Notes: a model not told the origin generated them from the letters alone. 64,000 nt of DNA from Candidatus Rokuibacteriota bacterium (GCA_030647435.1 JAUSJX010000008.1:1-64000), one strand, 5' to 3'; shown: positions 17,904 to 26,401, counted from the first letter of the stretch. Translations and numbers: made by a program.

Positions 17904-18440
17904 GTGCATCTGGCCACACTTGCCCTTGCCTTGTCGCTCCTGGCCTCGCCGCTCGCCTCCGAAGGGCAGCAACCGGGGAAGGTCTATCGCGTCGGCATCC
18001 TCGCGGCGTCTCCCCCGGCTCACCAGGGTCCGCGGGCATCTGGGAGGCGCTTCTTCAGAGCCTGCGTGAGCTCGGGTACGTTGAAGGTCGCAACCTCACC
18101 ATTGAGGGCCATCGCCGCTAAGATAAGTGACCGGTCAACCACAGGCCCTTGGGGCCTCTCCCTCGTGGAGGCGCTACCGAGGGAGCTCGTCCGTAGTCGG
18201 CAACACCAGCTAGTGTGCATGTGATCCGTAACCCCGCGTTTCTATTCGAGACGCTGGCTCGGATCATCGAAGTTATCTTAGTGGCGATGCCATTGAGGGC
18301 CGGTATTCGCGGGGCCGGGACGGACGGCTCCCGGGGCTTGCCGCGGACCTCGTGCGGCTGAAAGTGGACGTCATCGTCGCGCCCTCCACGCCTCCGGTCC
18401 GTGGCGCTGGATGCCCGACTCAAGGCCTTGGCCTCACTCT
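17904..18440 (+). pseudogene. PF04392-type ABC substrate-binding protein, frameshifted and interrupted
   Basis: The lipoprotein/secretion-like start (LATLALALSLLASPLASEGQQ, then KVYRVGILAA) is in one frame. LLQSLRELGYVEGRNLTIEG is in another, after a frameshift near 18035. LPGLAADLVRLKVDVIVAP continues only after a 191-bp insertion. Removing one copy of the flanking duplication plus the insert restores the reading frame exactly. Similarity stops near 18410, so the C-terminal two thirds are lost. The family has several intact members at 37870-43529. Not functional. Confidence 0.8.
18099..18301. mobile_element. MITE-like insertion (about 180 bp) with 17-bp inverted repeats and target duplication
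   Basis: The ends are CATCGCCGCTAAGATAA (18110-18126) and its complement with one mismatch (TTATCTTAGTGGCGATG, 18273-18289). A direct repeat CCATTGAGGGCC flanks the element at 18099-18110 and 18290-18301 (11 or 12 bp, depending on which side the shared C is assigned). The inside has no reading frame of note, only a small AGGCCC/GGGCCT hairpin. Deleting 191 bp rebuilds the host gene's LTIEGR...LPGLAADL reading frame, direct evidence for an insertion. The transposase that moved it is not in the window and the family is not recognised. Confidence 0.8.
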
Positions 18441-18539
18441 TCAGGAAGGAGGATCGGGGCGGCTGGCTGGAGCGAAAGGCCAGATCGAGGAACGTTTCTC
18501 CCTTGACTTGGGCGAAGGAATAGGTACCCTCGGTTTGCT

Positions 18540-18926
18540 GTGGGTAAAGACAAAGTTCGCCTAAAGAAAACGTCAGCTCAGCGCATCGTGCATGACATGT
18601 TCACAAAGCTCGCGCCGACTCTGCGCGTCCTTCGAAGCAAACAGCAGTTGTCGTTGCGGAATGTTGCTGACGCCGCCGGGATCACCCCAGGGTATCTCAG
18701 TCTGATCGAGCGCGGGGCTGCGGTGCCGTCCGTCGTCGCGCTTGAACAGATTGCGAACGCGCTCGGCGTATCACTGGCGCAGTTCTTCCAAGACGGGCGC
18801 GTCGCAAACGAAGCGCCGCGATATGTGGTTCGCCCCCACGAGCGCCGCGTGATGGTGTACCCCGATACCGACATTCGCCACGAACTGTTGGTCCCCGATT
18901 TTCGGCGGCCGCGGGCAACCGGATGA
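18540..18926 (+). CDS. XRE-family transcriptional regulator, C-terminally truncated
   Basis: 128 residues. A Cro/CI helix-turn-helix spans about 27-82 (LRVLRSKQQLSLRNVADAAG, then TPGYLSLIERG and VVALEQIANALG). What follows (YVVRPHERR, then DIRHELLVPD) is the beginning of the sensor/cupin domain common in XRE-cupin regulators of about 190 residues, but the frame ends after FRRPRATG. The break coincides with the end of a DruA-like fragment on the other strand (about 18905), so the cupin was lost when foreign DNA joined here. Start is a GTG at 18540. Possibly still DNA-binding; could equally be called a pseudogene. Confidence 0.75.
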   Translation: MGKDKVRLKKTSAQRIVHDMFTKLAPTLRVLRSKQQLSLRNVADAAGITPGYLSLIERGAAVPSVVALEQIANALGVSLAQFFQDGRVANEAPRYVVRPHERRVMVYPDTDIRHELLVPDFRRPRATG

Positions 18927-19188
18927 AGCCCCGGCGAGCCAGCCGCAGCAACAGCAAGCGGCACGAGCTAACCGCGAACTGCCCGTTGGGCCGCGCCCAC
19001 TGAAATCGTCGGCAGACCTCCCGCGCGATCGCTTCGCGCAGCAGCCCCGGCCGCCCCTCGATGACGCGCTGAATCCGCGCGAACTCCCGCGCCCCGAGCC
19101 GACTGCCGCGATAGAAGACGGTTCGGGGGGCCCCGCTGCTGGCGCTTGCCGCGCTCTGGGTGACCGCCACCCGCTCACTGTGGCACAC
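18905..19188 (-). pseudogene. N-terminal fragment of a DruA/DUF4338-like protein
   Basis: On the minus strand, residues RTVFYRGSRLGAREFARIQ, then IEGRPGLLREAIAREVCRRF and W-x-RPNGQFAVSSCRLLLLRLARRGFIRLP, match the N-terminal region of DruA (DUF4338) proteins, known both from Druantia defence and as lone mobile-element genes. Only about 95 codons remain before the sequence runs into the XRE gene. No DruB-E genes are nearby, so this is a remnant and not a defence system. Assignment is from remembered family sequence. Confidence 0.5.
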
Positions 19189-19619
19189 CGGGGCCGGCCG
19201 AGTCCAGCGCTTTCTGGCTATTCCCCCGAAGACTTCATGGGTTCGCGCCGATCATGACGAGGCCCTGGCAACTGACGCCATAGCACTTGACACAGCGACT
19301 GTTTGGGCAGATCCTCGGGCGCATGGAGCGACTCACGTGGCACCTCACCTGATCGCGAGCCGCACACTTGGTGCGAGGGCGATGAGGAGCGGGTTTCGAA
19401 CCGGCGGAGGTGTCTCCGGAAGGCGCGGCCGGAGCCAAAATATTCAGACGAAAGGGGGTGAACTCGGGCCCTACTTCACGAAAAGGACTTCCGTCAACGG
19501 CGTTGGGAAGGGCGACCGAGCTGACCGGGGGATGGGCCGCTCGTTCGGCGCCAACGAGGGGACCGAACTGGGTCCATATCGGAAATCCCGGTTCACAGGT
19601 TCCGCCGGTCGAGTCATAG
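19189..19619. other. No recognisable gene
   Basis: No reading frame here has recognisable similarity. The stretch lies between the DruA-like fragment and the cyclase fragment and is probably also degraded sequence. Confidence 0.4.
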
Positions 19620-19835
19620 TTCAAAGAGTTCAATAATTGGGGGCGCTGGGGGAATGACGACCAGCTTGGTACCCTCAACCTCATCGCCCCGGCTAAACAG
19701 GAGCGAGTTCGTGAACTGGTCAAGACGGGCCGGGCTTGGGTCGCTGGCGCGCGACATCGGGCCGCACGCAGAAACGACGTACCACGTCGCCTTTCCCGTG
19801 AAGCATGAGCGGACCGACGTGGCATGGGACCGGTT
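19620..19835 (+). pseudogene. Cyclase-family (kynurenine formamidase-like) N-terminal fragment
   Basis: KEFNNWGRWGNDDQLGTLNLIAP is the typical opening of PF04199 cyclase/formamidase-fold proteins. One extra G near 19738 shifts the frame; downstream SLARDIGPHAETTYHVAFP resumes in the next frame. It has no start codon of its own (a TAG precedes it) and stops being similar after about WDRFIH. Non-functional, fused to an M24 peptidase fragment. Confidence 0.65.
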
Positions 19836-20059
19836 CATCCATCGAAGCGGACGGGGAGTTGGTCTGGACATGGTCGAGGCTCCCAGAACTGAAGGAGGGA
19901 AATCCGGTCAACCTCGAAAGCGGGATGGTTGTCGGGTTCGAACCGAGTATCTATCGCGCCGGCTTTGCCGCCCGTGTGGAAGGTACAGTCCTGATGACTG
20001 CGGACGGTCCAGAAGTCTTGACGTCGGCGCCACCGCCACTTCGTCGACTCATCCGATAG
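19836..20059 (+). pseudogene. M24 metallopeptidase (Xaa-Pro peptidase-like), C-terminal fragment
   Basis: HRSGRGVGLDMVEAP, then after a one-base shift ELKEGNPVNLESGMVVGFEP and IYRAGFAARVEGTVLMT, carry the last metal-binding region of M24 aminopeptidases (His before GVGL; the FEP and VEGT elements). Only the last about 75 codons are present. The N-terminal part of an M24 protein is found at 24220-24730, on the far side of the transporter genes. Confidence 0.7.
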
Positions 20060-20109
20060 AGAGCCGGCGACGCAGCGTTCACTGGGTAATATGGTGAGGG
20101 GGGCCAGTT

Positions 20110-21210
20110 ATGGGCGCACAAGCACTCGACTCGAACCACACGAAGCCGCTGCATATGACCCGCCGCCAGTCCCTGATCGCGCTGGCAGGCGGCATCGCGG
20201 GTGCTGTGGGGCCGGCAGTGATCGGACGCGCGCAGCCAAAGGGCAAAGGAAAAGTCTTCATCCGAACCTCGGGCGGGTCGGCTGAGGAGGGCTTCCGAAA
20301 GGCGTGGTACGACCCGTTTACCAAGGAAACGGGCATCGAAGTCGTTTCGGCCGTGTTCGATGCGGCCAAAGTCACTGCAATGGTTCAGACGGGCAACGTC
20401 GCGGTCGATATCGGAACGTTCACAGCGCCCCAGCTCACCATTCTTGCTCGCAAGGGCGTCATCGAAAAGCTCGATCGCTCCAAGTTTAAACTGACAAATC
20501 TGAATGACATCGACCGCGTGGATGACTATTGGCTCTCGAAGAGCGTCTACGCGACCGTCATCGGGTATAACACCGAAGCGTTCCCGAATCGCCATCCAAC
20601 AAGCTGGAAGGAGTTTTGGGACGTCAAGACGTTCCCAGGCCGCCGCATGCTTCAGGATGCGTCCAGCGAATACCCAGATCTCGAGGCGGCTCTGCTCGCC
20701 GATGGCGTTCCGATGAACAAGCTGTACCCACTCGATGTGGATCGGGCTTTCGCGAAGCTCAAGGAGATCCGCAAGTCGATTGCGAAGTGGTGGAATAGCG
20801 GCGCCGTCTCAGCTCAGATGCTTTCTGACCGCGCCGTGATCGTTGGGAGCATTTGGGAAAGCCGGATCACCCCCCTCATCCTCGCCGGGGCGCCGCTCGC
20901 GATCGAGTGGAATCAAAACATGCGTAACCTGTACGGCATGGCGGTTGTCAAGGGTGCTCCGAACCGAGACGCGGCCTATCTCCTCATGGATTACGGCCAA
21001 TCGCCGAAGGTTCAGGCGGCGATCGTTCAAGAAGTTCGGATAGCGCCGCCCAACCGCAAAGCCTATGACTACATCGACGACAAGATCGCACGAACGTTGT
21101 CGACCTATCCTGACCATGCCCGTAGGGGCTTCGTAAACAACAGCGACTGGTGGGTCGACAATCTTGAGAGAGTCGCCGAGCGGTGGCGTGAGTTTCTGCT
21201 CGAAGGGTAG
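20110..21210 (+). CDS. Extracellular solute-binding protein of a PotD/Fe3+-type ABC importer
   Basis: 366 residues from ATG 20110, which has a strong GAGGGGGG site 7 bases upstream; a second ATG at 20155 starts directly at the twin-arginine-like signal TRRQSLIALAGG. The mature part resembles spermidine/putrescine and iron(III)-type binding proteins (SBP_bac_6/8): a GGSAEEGFRKAWYDPFTKETGI opening, then KSVYATVIGYNTEAF and TSWKEFWD. Followed after 2 bases by the ATPase gene and then two permeases. Substrate is not determined by the sequence; small cations or organic polyamines are typical. Confidence 0.88.
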   Translation: MGAQALDSNHTKPLHMTRRQSLIALAGGIAGAVGPAVIGRAQPKGKGKVFIRTSGGSAEEGFRKAWYDPFTKETGIEVVSAVFDAAKVTAMVQTGNVAVDIGTFTAPQLTILARKGVIEKLDRSKFKLTNLNDIDRVDDYWLSKSVYATVIGYNTEAFPNRHPTSWKEFWDVKTFPGRRMLQDASSEYPDLEAALLADGVPMNKLYPLDVDRAFAKLKEIRKSIAKWWNSGAVSAQMLSDRAVIVGSIWESRITPLILAGAPLAIEWNQNMRNLYGMAVVKGAPNRDAAYLLMDYGQSPKVQAAIVQEVRIAPPNRKAYDYIDDKIARTLSTYPDHARRGFVNNSDWWVDNLERVAERWREFLLEG

Positions 21211-21212
21211 CT

Positions 21213-22424
21213 GTGCCCGCAACGGATTGTGCGGCGATCGCTAGAACCTTGGGCGCGACGTTGGGCACCGGAGCGGGGCCCATAAGATGTGGGCCGGGGA
21301 TAGCGCCGCGACGACTACGCGCTGATCTTGGCGGTGGACGGGGCTCCGTCCACTTGGATCGCCTCTGGAAGGTCTTCGGGGCGCGCGACGGAAGCGCAGC
21401 GGTGTCTGACGTCACCTTGACGATCGACGCCGGGGAATTTCTGACGCTCCTCGGGCCTAGCGGCTCGGGCAAGACAACGACCCTTATGATGGTCGCCGGC
21501 TTTGTTCCGCCGACAAGCGGTGAAATCTATATCGATGGCCAGCCCGTGACGAAAATCCCCCCGCAACGGCGTAACCTCAGCATGGTATTCCAGAGCTATG
21601 CCCTGTTCCCGCACATGACTGTGGAACGGAATATCGCATTCCCCCTGGAGGTGCGCCGAACAACACGCACCGTCATCCGGGAGCGCGTCCGAGAGGCGCT
21701 GGAGATGGTGCAGCTCGCTGGTTACGAGCAGCGACGTCCCCATGAGCTTTCAGGGGGCCAGCAGCAGCGAGTGGCTCTCGCCCGTGCGCTAGCCTTTGAA
21801 CCCCGCGCTCTTTTGATGGACGAACCGTTGGGCGCGTTGGACAAGAAGCTTCGCCAGCACATGCAACTCGAAATCAAACGCATTCAACGGTCACTTGGGT
21901 TGGCAGTCATCTATGTCACCCACGATCAAGAAGAAGCGCTGACGATGTCGGATCGGATCGCCATAATGAACGAGGGCCGAATCGAGCAGGTAGGACCACC
22001 CGAAGAACTCTATGATCGCCCGATCAACAGGTTTGTTGCCGATTTTGTCGGCGAGTCGAACTTCCTCGAAGGAACAGTGAGGGGGGTCGGCGAGGACGGT
22101 CTCGTAACGCTCGAGCACCCAAGCGGTCAAATCGTGCAGGCATTCCGGGACGGCCCAGTCCAGCGAGGCACGAAGGTCATCGCGGCGATTCGACCGGAAC
22201 GGATTTCGCTCACAGACGCGCCGGGCCTCGACGGACCGGATGGCTGGCGGGGGCAGATCAGCGACATCATCTATGGTGGAGACTTCACGAAATACAAGGT
22301 CGATGTCGGCGGCCAGTACCTGATCGTGAAAGTCCAGAATCACGATGACGGCCATGCCCGGGCCGTCGGAGATATCGCCTGCATCAGCTGGGCGCCGCTC
22401 CATCTGAAAATCCTGGATGGCTGA
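21213..22424 (+). CDS. ABC transporter ATP-binding protein, PotA-like
   Basis: 403 residues as read from GTG 21213. The first about 44 residues have no family counterpart, so a start near GTC/GTG codons around 21340 (before HLDRLWKVFGARD) is possible. Walker A GPSGSGKTT is near residue 81, the Q-loop in MVFQSYALFPHMT, signature LSGGQQQRVALARAL, Walker B LLMDEPLGALD, H-loop YVTHDQEEA, then a C-terminal TOBE domain (about 290-400). It energises the importer with the adjoining binding protein and two permeases. Confidence 0.92.
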   Translation: MPATDCAAIARTLGATLGTGAGPIRCGPGIAPRRLRADLGGGRGSVHLDRLWKVFGARDGSAAVSDVTLTIDAGEFLTLLGPSGSGKTTTLMMVAGFVPPTSGEIYIDGQPVTKIPPQRRNLSMVFQSYALFPHMTVERNIAFPLEVRRTTRTVIRERVREALEMVQLAGYEQRRPHELSGGQQQRVALARALAFEPRALLMDEPLGALDKKLRQHMQLEIKRIQRSLGLAVIYVTHDQEEALTMSDRIAIMNEGRIEQVGPPEELYDRPINRFVADFVGESNFLEGTVRGVGEDGLVTLEHPSGQIVQAFRDGPVQRGTKVIAAIRPERISLTDAPGLDGPDGWRGQISDIIYGGDFTKYKVDVGGQYLIVKVQNHDDGHARAVGDIACISWAPLHLKILDG

Positions 22425-22430
22425 GACGGA

Positions 22431-23333
22431 ATGCCTGCACAATCGGCGCTGACTGAGAAGGCGACCCTCGGGAAAACGGCGGAACCGCCAGTGCGGGCGG
22501 CACGTTGGCAGGGGCGACATCAGGTGATGCTTGTGCCCCTCCTGATCTTCTTAGCAGTGTTTTTTGCCTATCCGCTGCTTGATACCTTTTTGCGGAGCAT
22601 CGGAGCCCCTGATCAGCCTTTCACTTTAGCCCACTATCGACGAGTCATCGATCGTCCTGTCTATCTCCGACTATTCCAGATCACTTTCGAGATCGCCTTC
22701 AGCACCAGCGCCGTGACGCTCTTCCTCGGTTATCCTGTGGCGTACCTCATGACGCGCGCACGACCCCGCGCCTTGAGCCTCTGCCTGGTCTGCGTCCTGA
22801 CACCATTCTTCACGAGTGTCTTGGTGCGCACATACGCGTGGATGGTCATCCTGAGCCCAGAAGGCGTCCTGAACCAGAGTTTGGCCAAGCTCGGCCTTGG
22901 CCGGGTGGAACTCATATACAACCGCCCGGGCGTTTTGATTGCGATGACGTATACCCTTCTTCCGTACATGGTGCTAACGCTTTACAGTGTCTTCCGCGGT
23001 ATCGACCTAAAACTGTTTCTCGCTGCCTACAACCTCGGCGCCTCGGACTGGCAGGTATTCCATCGGGTGTTCTTGCCTTTGAGCCTCCCCGGCGTGGCAG
23101 GGGGTTTTCTCCTGGTTTTCATCCTTGGCCTCGGTTATTTCATTACGCCGAGTCTCATGGGCGGTCCTGGAGACCAGATGGTGGCGATGGTGATTTACGA
23201 ACAAGTCGAAAGAACTTTGAACTGGCACTTTGCGTCTGCTTTGTCGATAATTCTACTCGTCGTGACTCTGGCTGGCTTCCTCCTCTATGATCGGGTGGTT
23301 GGCCTTCGCACGCTGCTCGAGAGCAAGTTCTAA
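22431..23333 (+). CDS. ABC transporter permease, PotB-like
   Basis: 300 residues with six predicted membrane helices. The BPD_transp_1 coupling region is visible as AAYNLGASDWQVFHRVFLPLSLPGV, the EAA loop contacting the ATPase. Six bases separate it from the ATPase stop; the second permease starts 13 bases after it. Membrane subunit of the same importer. Confidence 0.92.
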   Translation: MPAQSALTEKATLGKTAEPPVRAARWQGRHQVMLVPLLIFLAVFFAYPLLDTFLRSIGAPDQPFTLAHYRRVIDRPVYLRLFQITFEIAFSTSAVTLFLGYPVAYLMTRARPRALSLCLVCVLTPFFTSVLVRTYAWMVILSPEGVLNQSLAKLGLGRVELIYNRPGVLIAMTYTLLPYMVLTLYSVFRGIDLKLFLAAYNLGASDWQVFHRVFLPLSLPGVAGGFLLVFILGLGYFITPSLMGGPGDQMVAMVIYEQVERTLNWHFASALSIILLVVTLAGFLLYDRVVGLRTLLESKF

Positions 23334-23346
23334 TGAGAGTTAGCGG

Positions 23347-24120
23347 ATGAATCGCGCTTTCATTGGAATCCCTTCGACGCTCATCTTGATCTTCCTCTTA
23401 CTCCCAATCATCGTCATAATTCCCATCTCGTTTAGCTCTGCTCAATATCTGACGTTCCCCCCTCCCGGCTACTCACTTCAGTGGTACCGTCGGCTTCTGG
23501 ATCGCCCCGAGTGGGGTCGCGCACTCTGGGTGAGCTTCAGAGTCGCATCGCTAGCGACCCTCGCAAGCATGACTCTTGGGACCCTCTCCGCCTTCGCGTT
23601 AGTCCGCGGGCGCTTTTCGGGGAAGACGGCGCTGTATGCTGCGATTCTCGCGCCGATGACCCTACCGTCCGTCATTATCGGCCTTGGCTGCTACTTTCTC
23701 TTTGCGCGGCTCAACCTCGCGGGCACTGTCTGGGCTTTGGCTCTCGGCCATACCGTTATCATTCTTCCGGTCGTCGTCATAATCCTGTCGGCGACGCTCC
23801 AGAACTTCGACGAACGCCTTGAGCAGGCTGCGATTATCCTCGGTGCCTCGCCGCTGGTGGCCTTCCGTCGTGTCACCTTGCCGTTGATCAGTTCCGGGGT
23901 CATCTCGGCGGCTCTGTTTTCTTTCCTGCTGTCATTCGACGATCTTGTGCTTTCGCTGTTTCTCGCTGATCCGAGCTCCGTCACCCTGCCGATTCAGATT
24001 TGGAACCACACCGTGATGAAGATTGAACCCACCATTGCCGCTGTCAGCTCCTGTTTGATCGGTGTTGCAGTGATCATAGGGCTCCTCAGCAGAATCTGCG
24101 GCGCAGCTTGGAGCAGGTAG
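23347..24120 (+). CDS. ABC transporter permease, PotC-like, 3' end altered
   Basis: 257 residues, six helices, with EAA loop EQAAIILGASPLVAFRRVTLPLI. The last codons (after LLSRICGA) come from a junction with an IS1595 transposase fragment that lies antisense from about 24108, so the native C-terminal tail may be replaced by a few foreign residues. Loss is at the very end, after the last membrane helix, and the protein may still work. Confidence 0.88.
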   Translation: MNRAFIGIPSTLILIFLLLPIIVIIPISFSSAQYLTFPPPGYSLQWYRRLLDRPEWGRALWVSFRVASLATLASMTLGTLSAFALVRGRFSGKTALYAAILAPMTLPSVIIGLGCYFLFARLNLAGTVWALALGHTVIILPVVVIILSATLQNFDERLEQAAIILGASPLVAFRRVTLPLISSGVISAALFSFLLSFDDLVLSLFLADPSSVTLPIQIWNHTVMKIEPTIAAVSSCLIGVAVIIGLLSRICGAAWSR

Positions 24121-24191
24121 GCCCGACAGGCCTCCTCCGTGCGGAACCAGTCTTCGAACTCCAGCAGGGTCTCGGGGTAGTCCTTCCCCAC
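24108..24191 (-). pseudogene. IS1595-family transposase N-terminal fragment
   Basis: On the minus strand GKDYPETLLEFEDWFRTEEA then CRAYLLQ matches the conserved N-terminus of IS1595 transposases, which normally continues with LRWP and a zinc-ribbon. Similarity ends after the Gln, where the permease 3' end begins. About 27 codons remain. Confidence 0.7.
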
Positions 24192-24219
24192 CCCGTCATG
24201 CCCCCAAGAGGTTGACTCA

Positions 24220-24730
24220 AGTGGATATGCCTCTACTACCTAACTGGATATCGCACGCAGGGCCTTGTCCCTGATCTCTTCCTGGCTGTTCCCTCCGATA
24301 GCCGGCCTCTTCTCGTGACACGCGAGATCGATCTCGGAAATATCTTCGCCGATGTCGATGAGGCGTTGGTTGGGGGCTGGACTGTCTACAGAGATGACGC
24401 GGGAGCACCTGATGCTATCGATGTGATGGCGGATTTAATTCGCAAACAGCGGCAGGCGCCGGCGCGTGTTGGCGTTGAAGAGCGAAGCATCTACGTAACG
24501 GTGAATCAGTACAAAAGGTTTCAGGCGAAGTTCCCGAAGGCAACGTTTAGTGATACAAGTGCGCTGGTCGAAGGCCTACGACTTATCAAGTCCCCAGCCG
24601 AGCTCGAGTACCACAGACAGGCTGGGCATATCTCCGTGATCCGGATGCGATCGGCACTCGAGGCGTTGCGACCGGGTGTACAGAACGGTGACGCCGCCGC
24701 CGCAGGGATTGCCGCCCTCATTCGCGCCGG
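24220..24730 (+). pseudogene. M24 metallopeptidase N-terminal (creatinase-N) fragment
   Basis: LYYLTGYRTQGLVPDLFLAV, then RPLLVTREIDLGNIFADV and LIKSPAELEYHRQAGHISV, is the creatinase N-terminal domain and linker of prolidase-like M24 peptidases. It breaks off at about 24730, before any metal ligand, where an acyl-CoA synthetase fragment begins. The 5' end is also not a clean start. With the C-terminal M24 piece at 19836-20059 it brackets the transporter genes. Confidence 0.75.
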
Positions 24731-24913
24731 CTGCTCTACCCGCTCGGCGGCCTCCTCGTGTACGGCCCGCTCAAGGACAACCTCGGGATGCGCCGGATCC
24801 GCCCCGCGTATACGGCGGAAGAGGCGATCGGCCCGGAGACCTTCGTGTTCTTCCTCTCGCTCGGGATCAATGTCGCGCACCGACAGATACCGGATATCGG
24901 TTCGGCTTCGTGA
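24728..24913 (+). pseudogene. Long-chain acyl-CoA synthetase internal fragment
   Basis: LLYPLGGLLVYGPLKDNLGM then RRIRPAYTAEEAIGPETFVFF is the central part of AMP-forming long-chain acyl-CoA ligases. The similarity spans about 50 codons (to about 24880) and is joined in a different frame to the M24 fragment; a stop follows. The remaining 24914-25029 shows no gene apart from the upstream region of the aminotransferase. Confidence 0.65.
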
Positions 24914-25029
24914 TGGACAAGCAGGGATGCCGGAGAACTCGTTAAGGGGCAACAACACGAATAAGGTGACCGCCGCTGAGTGACGTTCTCACAATTGCTG
25001 ACGACCAGTTCGTCCGGAGGAGACACGTA

Positions 25030-26379
25030 ATGGAGTCATCATTACTGACGAGAGACCTCAGGAGGTCCTATCCCGTCGTCGATCGCGGCGAAGGGATGTA
25101 CTTGTACGACCGAGACGGCAGACGCTACATCGACGCAGTCGGCGGTGCTATGGTTGTGACGATAGGACATGGTGTCAAGGAAGTGGTGACCGCAGTGGCC
25201 GCTCAAATGGAGCGCGTTGCCTACGCCTACACGGGTCAATTCGTGACCGAGGCCCTCTTGTTGCTTGCTGAGCGCGTAATTTCAATGGCTCCCGCAGGTA
25301 TGTCGAAGGTCTATTTCGTCTCGGGCGGCTCAGAGGCGAACGAGATAGCCATCAAGCTCGCGCGTCAGTACTTCGTCGCACAGGGACAGGAAAGTAAGTG
25401 GCGGGTCATTGCGCGGTGGCAGAGCTATCACGGTACTACAGGGATTGCGCTTTCCGCGACCGGACGGAGGCCGGCACGCCGAGGCTACGAGCCTTATCTG
25501 CTCGCGTTTCCGCATATTCCACCTTGCTACTGCTATCGCTGTCCCTTCGACAAAGCGTACCCTGATTGCCGAGTAGCGTGTGCGGAGGAGTTGGAACGAG
25601 TGATTCGGCTTGAGGGGCCGGAAACGATCGCGGCGTTCATCGCTGAGCCGATCGTTGGCACGTCGGCCGCGGCATTGACGCCGCCGCCCGAGTACTTCCA
25701 ACGGATCCGTGCGATCTGTGACCGCTACAACATCCTGTTTATCGCTGACGAGGTCGTAACTGGCTTTGGTCGAACGGGAACGAACTTTGCCATCGAGCAG
25801 TTCGGCGTGACGCCCGACATGATCACGATGGCGAAGGGCGTGAGCTCCGGGTACGCCCCGTTGGGCGGAGTCATCATCCACGAGCGGATTGTGCAGGGCT
25901 TTCTCAAGAGCGGTGCGAGCCCGGTATTGCCGCTCACGTACGCGGGAAACCCTATGGCGGCAGCGGCGGGGTTGGCGGTCCTTGACTACATCACCGCCAA
26001 CCGGCTGCTTGAGCGGGTGCGGGAGATCGGGCCGTACTTTTTCGATCGTTTGCGAACGCTTGAAACCCTCCCGTGGGTTGGGGAAGTCCGTGGCCGGGGA
26101 CTCATGGCGGGCGTCGAGCTCGTGCAGGACCGGCCGTCCAAGGCGACGTTTCCAGAGCAGTGGCGTGTCGCACCGCGTGTCGTGGAGGAGGCCATGCGTC
26201 GCGGGCTCATCATCCTTCCGGGGCAGCCCGGCATGGTGGATGGAGTGGCGGGAGATCACCTTATGCTGACTCCGCCGTACATCGTGAAGGAGGGAGAGAT
26301 AGATGAGATTGTTGCGATTCTTCGCGCTGCGATAGAGACGGTGGTCACAGAACTGGAGGCGGCGAAGCGGGCTGGATGA
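25030..26379 (+). CDS. Class III PLP-dependent aminotransferase (aspartate aminotransferase family)
   Basis: 449 residues, full length. GGSEANEIAIKLAR and HGTTGIALS form the cofactor phosphate site; the PLP aspartate is in IADEVVTGFGRTG and the Schiff-base lysine in TMAKGVSSGYAPLGG. An unusual internal cysteine cluster (CYCYRCPF, then CRVAC, near residues 163-185) is seen in a subset of these enzymes. A GGAGGAG site lies 7 bases before the ATG. The neighbouring polyamine-type importer and M24 peptidase remnants suggest a former amino-compound uptake and degradation locus. Amino donor and acceptor unknown. Confidence 0.9.
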   Translation: MESSLLTRDLRRSYPVVDRGEGMYLYDRDGRRYIDAVGGAMVVTIGHGVKEVVTAVAAQMERVAYAYTGQFVTEALLLLAERVISMAPAGMSKVYFVSGGSEANEIAIKLARQYFVAQGQESKWRVIARWQSYHGTTGIALSATGRRPARRGYEPYLLAFPHIPPCYCYRCPFDKAYPDCRVACAEELERVIRLEGPETIAAFIAEPIVGTSAAALTPPPEYFQRIRAICDRYNILFIADEVVTGFGRTGTNFAIEQFGVTPDMITMAKGVSSGYAPLGGVIIHERIVQGFLKSGASPVLPLTYAGNPMAAAAGLAVLDYITANRLLERVREIGPYFFDRLRTLETLPWVGEVRGRGLMAGVELVQDRPSKATFPEQWRVAPRVVEEAMRRGLIILPGQPGMVDGVAGDHLMLTPPYIVKEGEIDEIVAILRAAIETVVTELEAAKRAG

Positions 26380-26401
26380 GAGTTGCGGGTGCCGTAAGTG
26401 A

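Noticed and set aside
18405-18530. Alternative frame ALDARLKALASLFRKEDRGG as part of a gene
   Set aside because: No start codon and no recognised family; it follows the broken substrate-binding protein and is probably decayed sequence.
18905-19188. DruA-like fragment as evidence for a Druantia defence system
   Set aside because: Only the N-terminal part remains and no druB-E genes are present.
19368-19445. tRNA-like T-arm (GGTTCGAAACC) with a variable-arm-like hairpin on the minus strand
   Set aside because: The distance from the T stem to the CCA-like end is about 16 bases rather than 7, the T stem has a mismatch, and no acceptor pairing is found.
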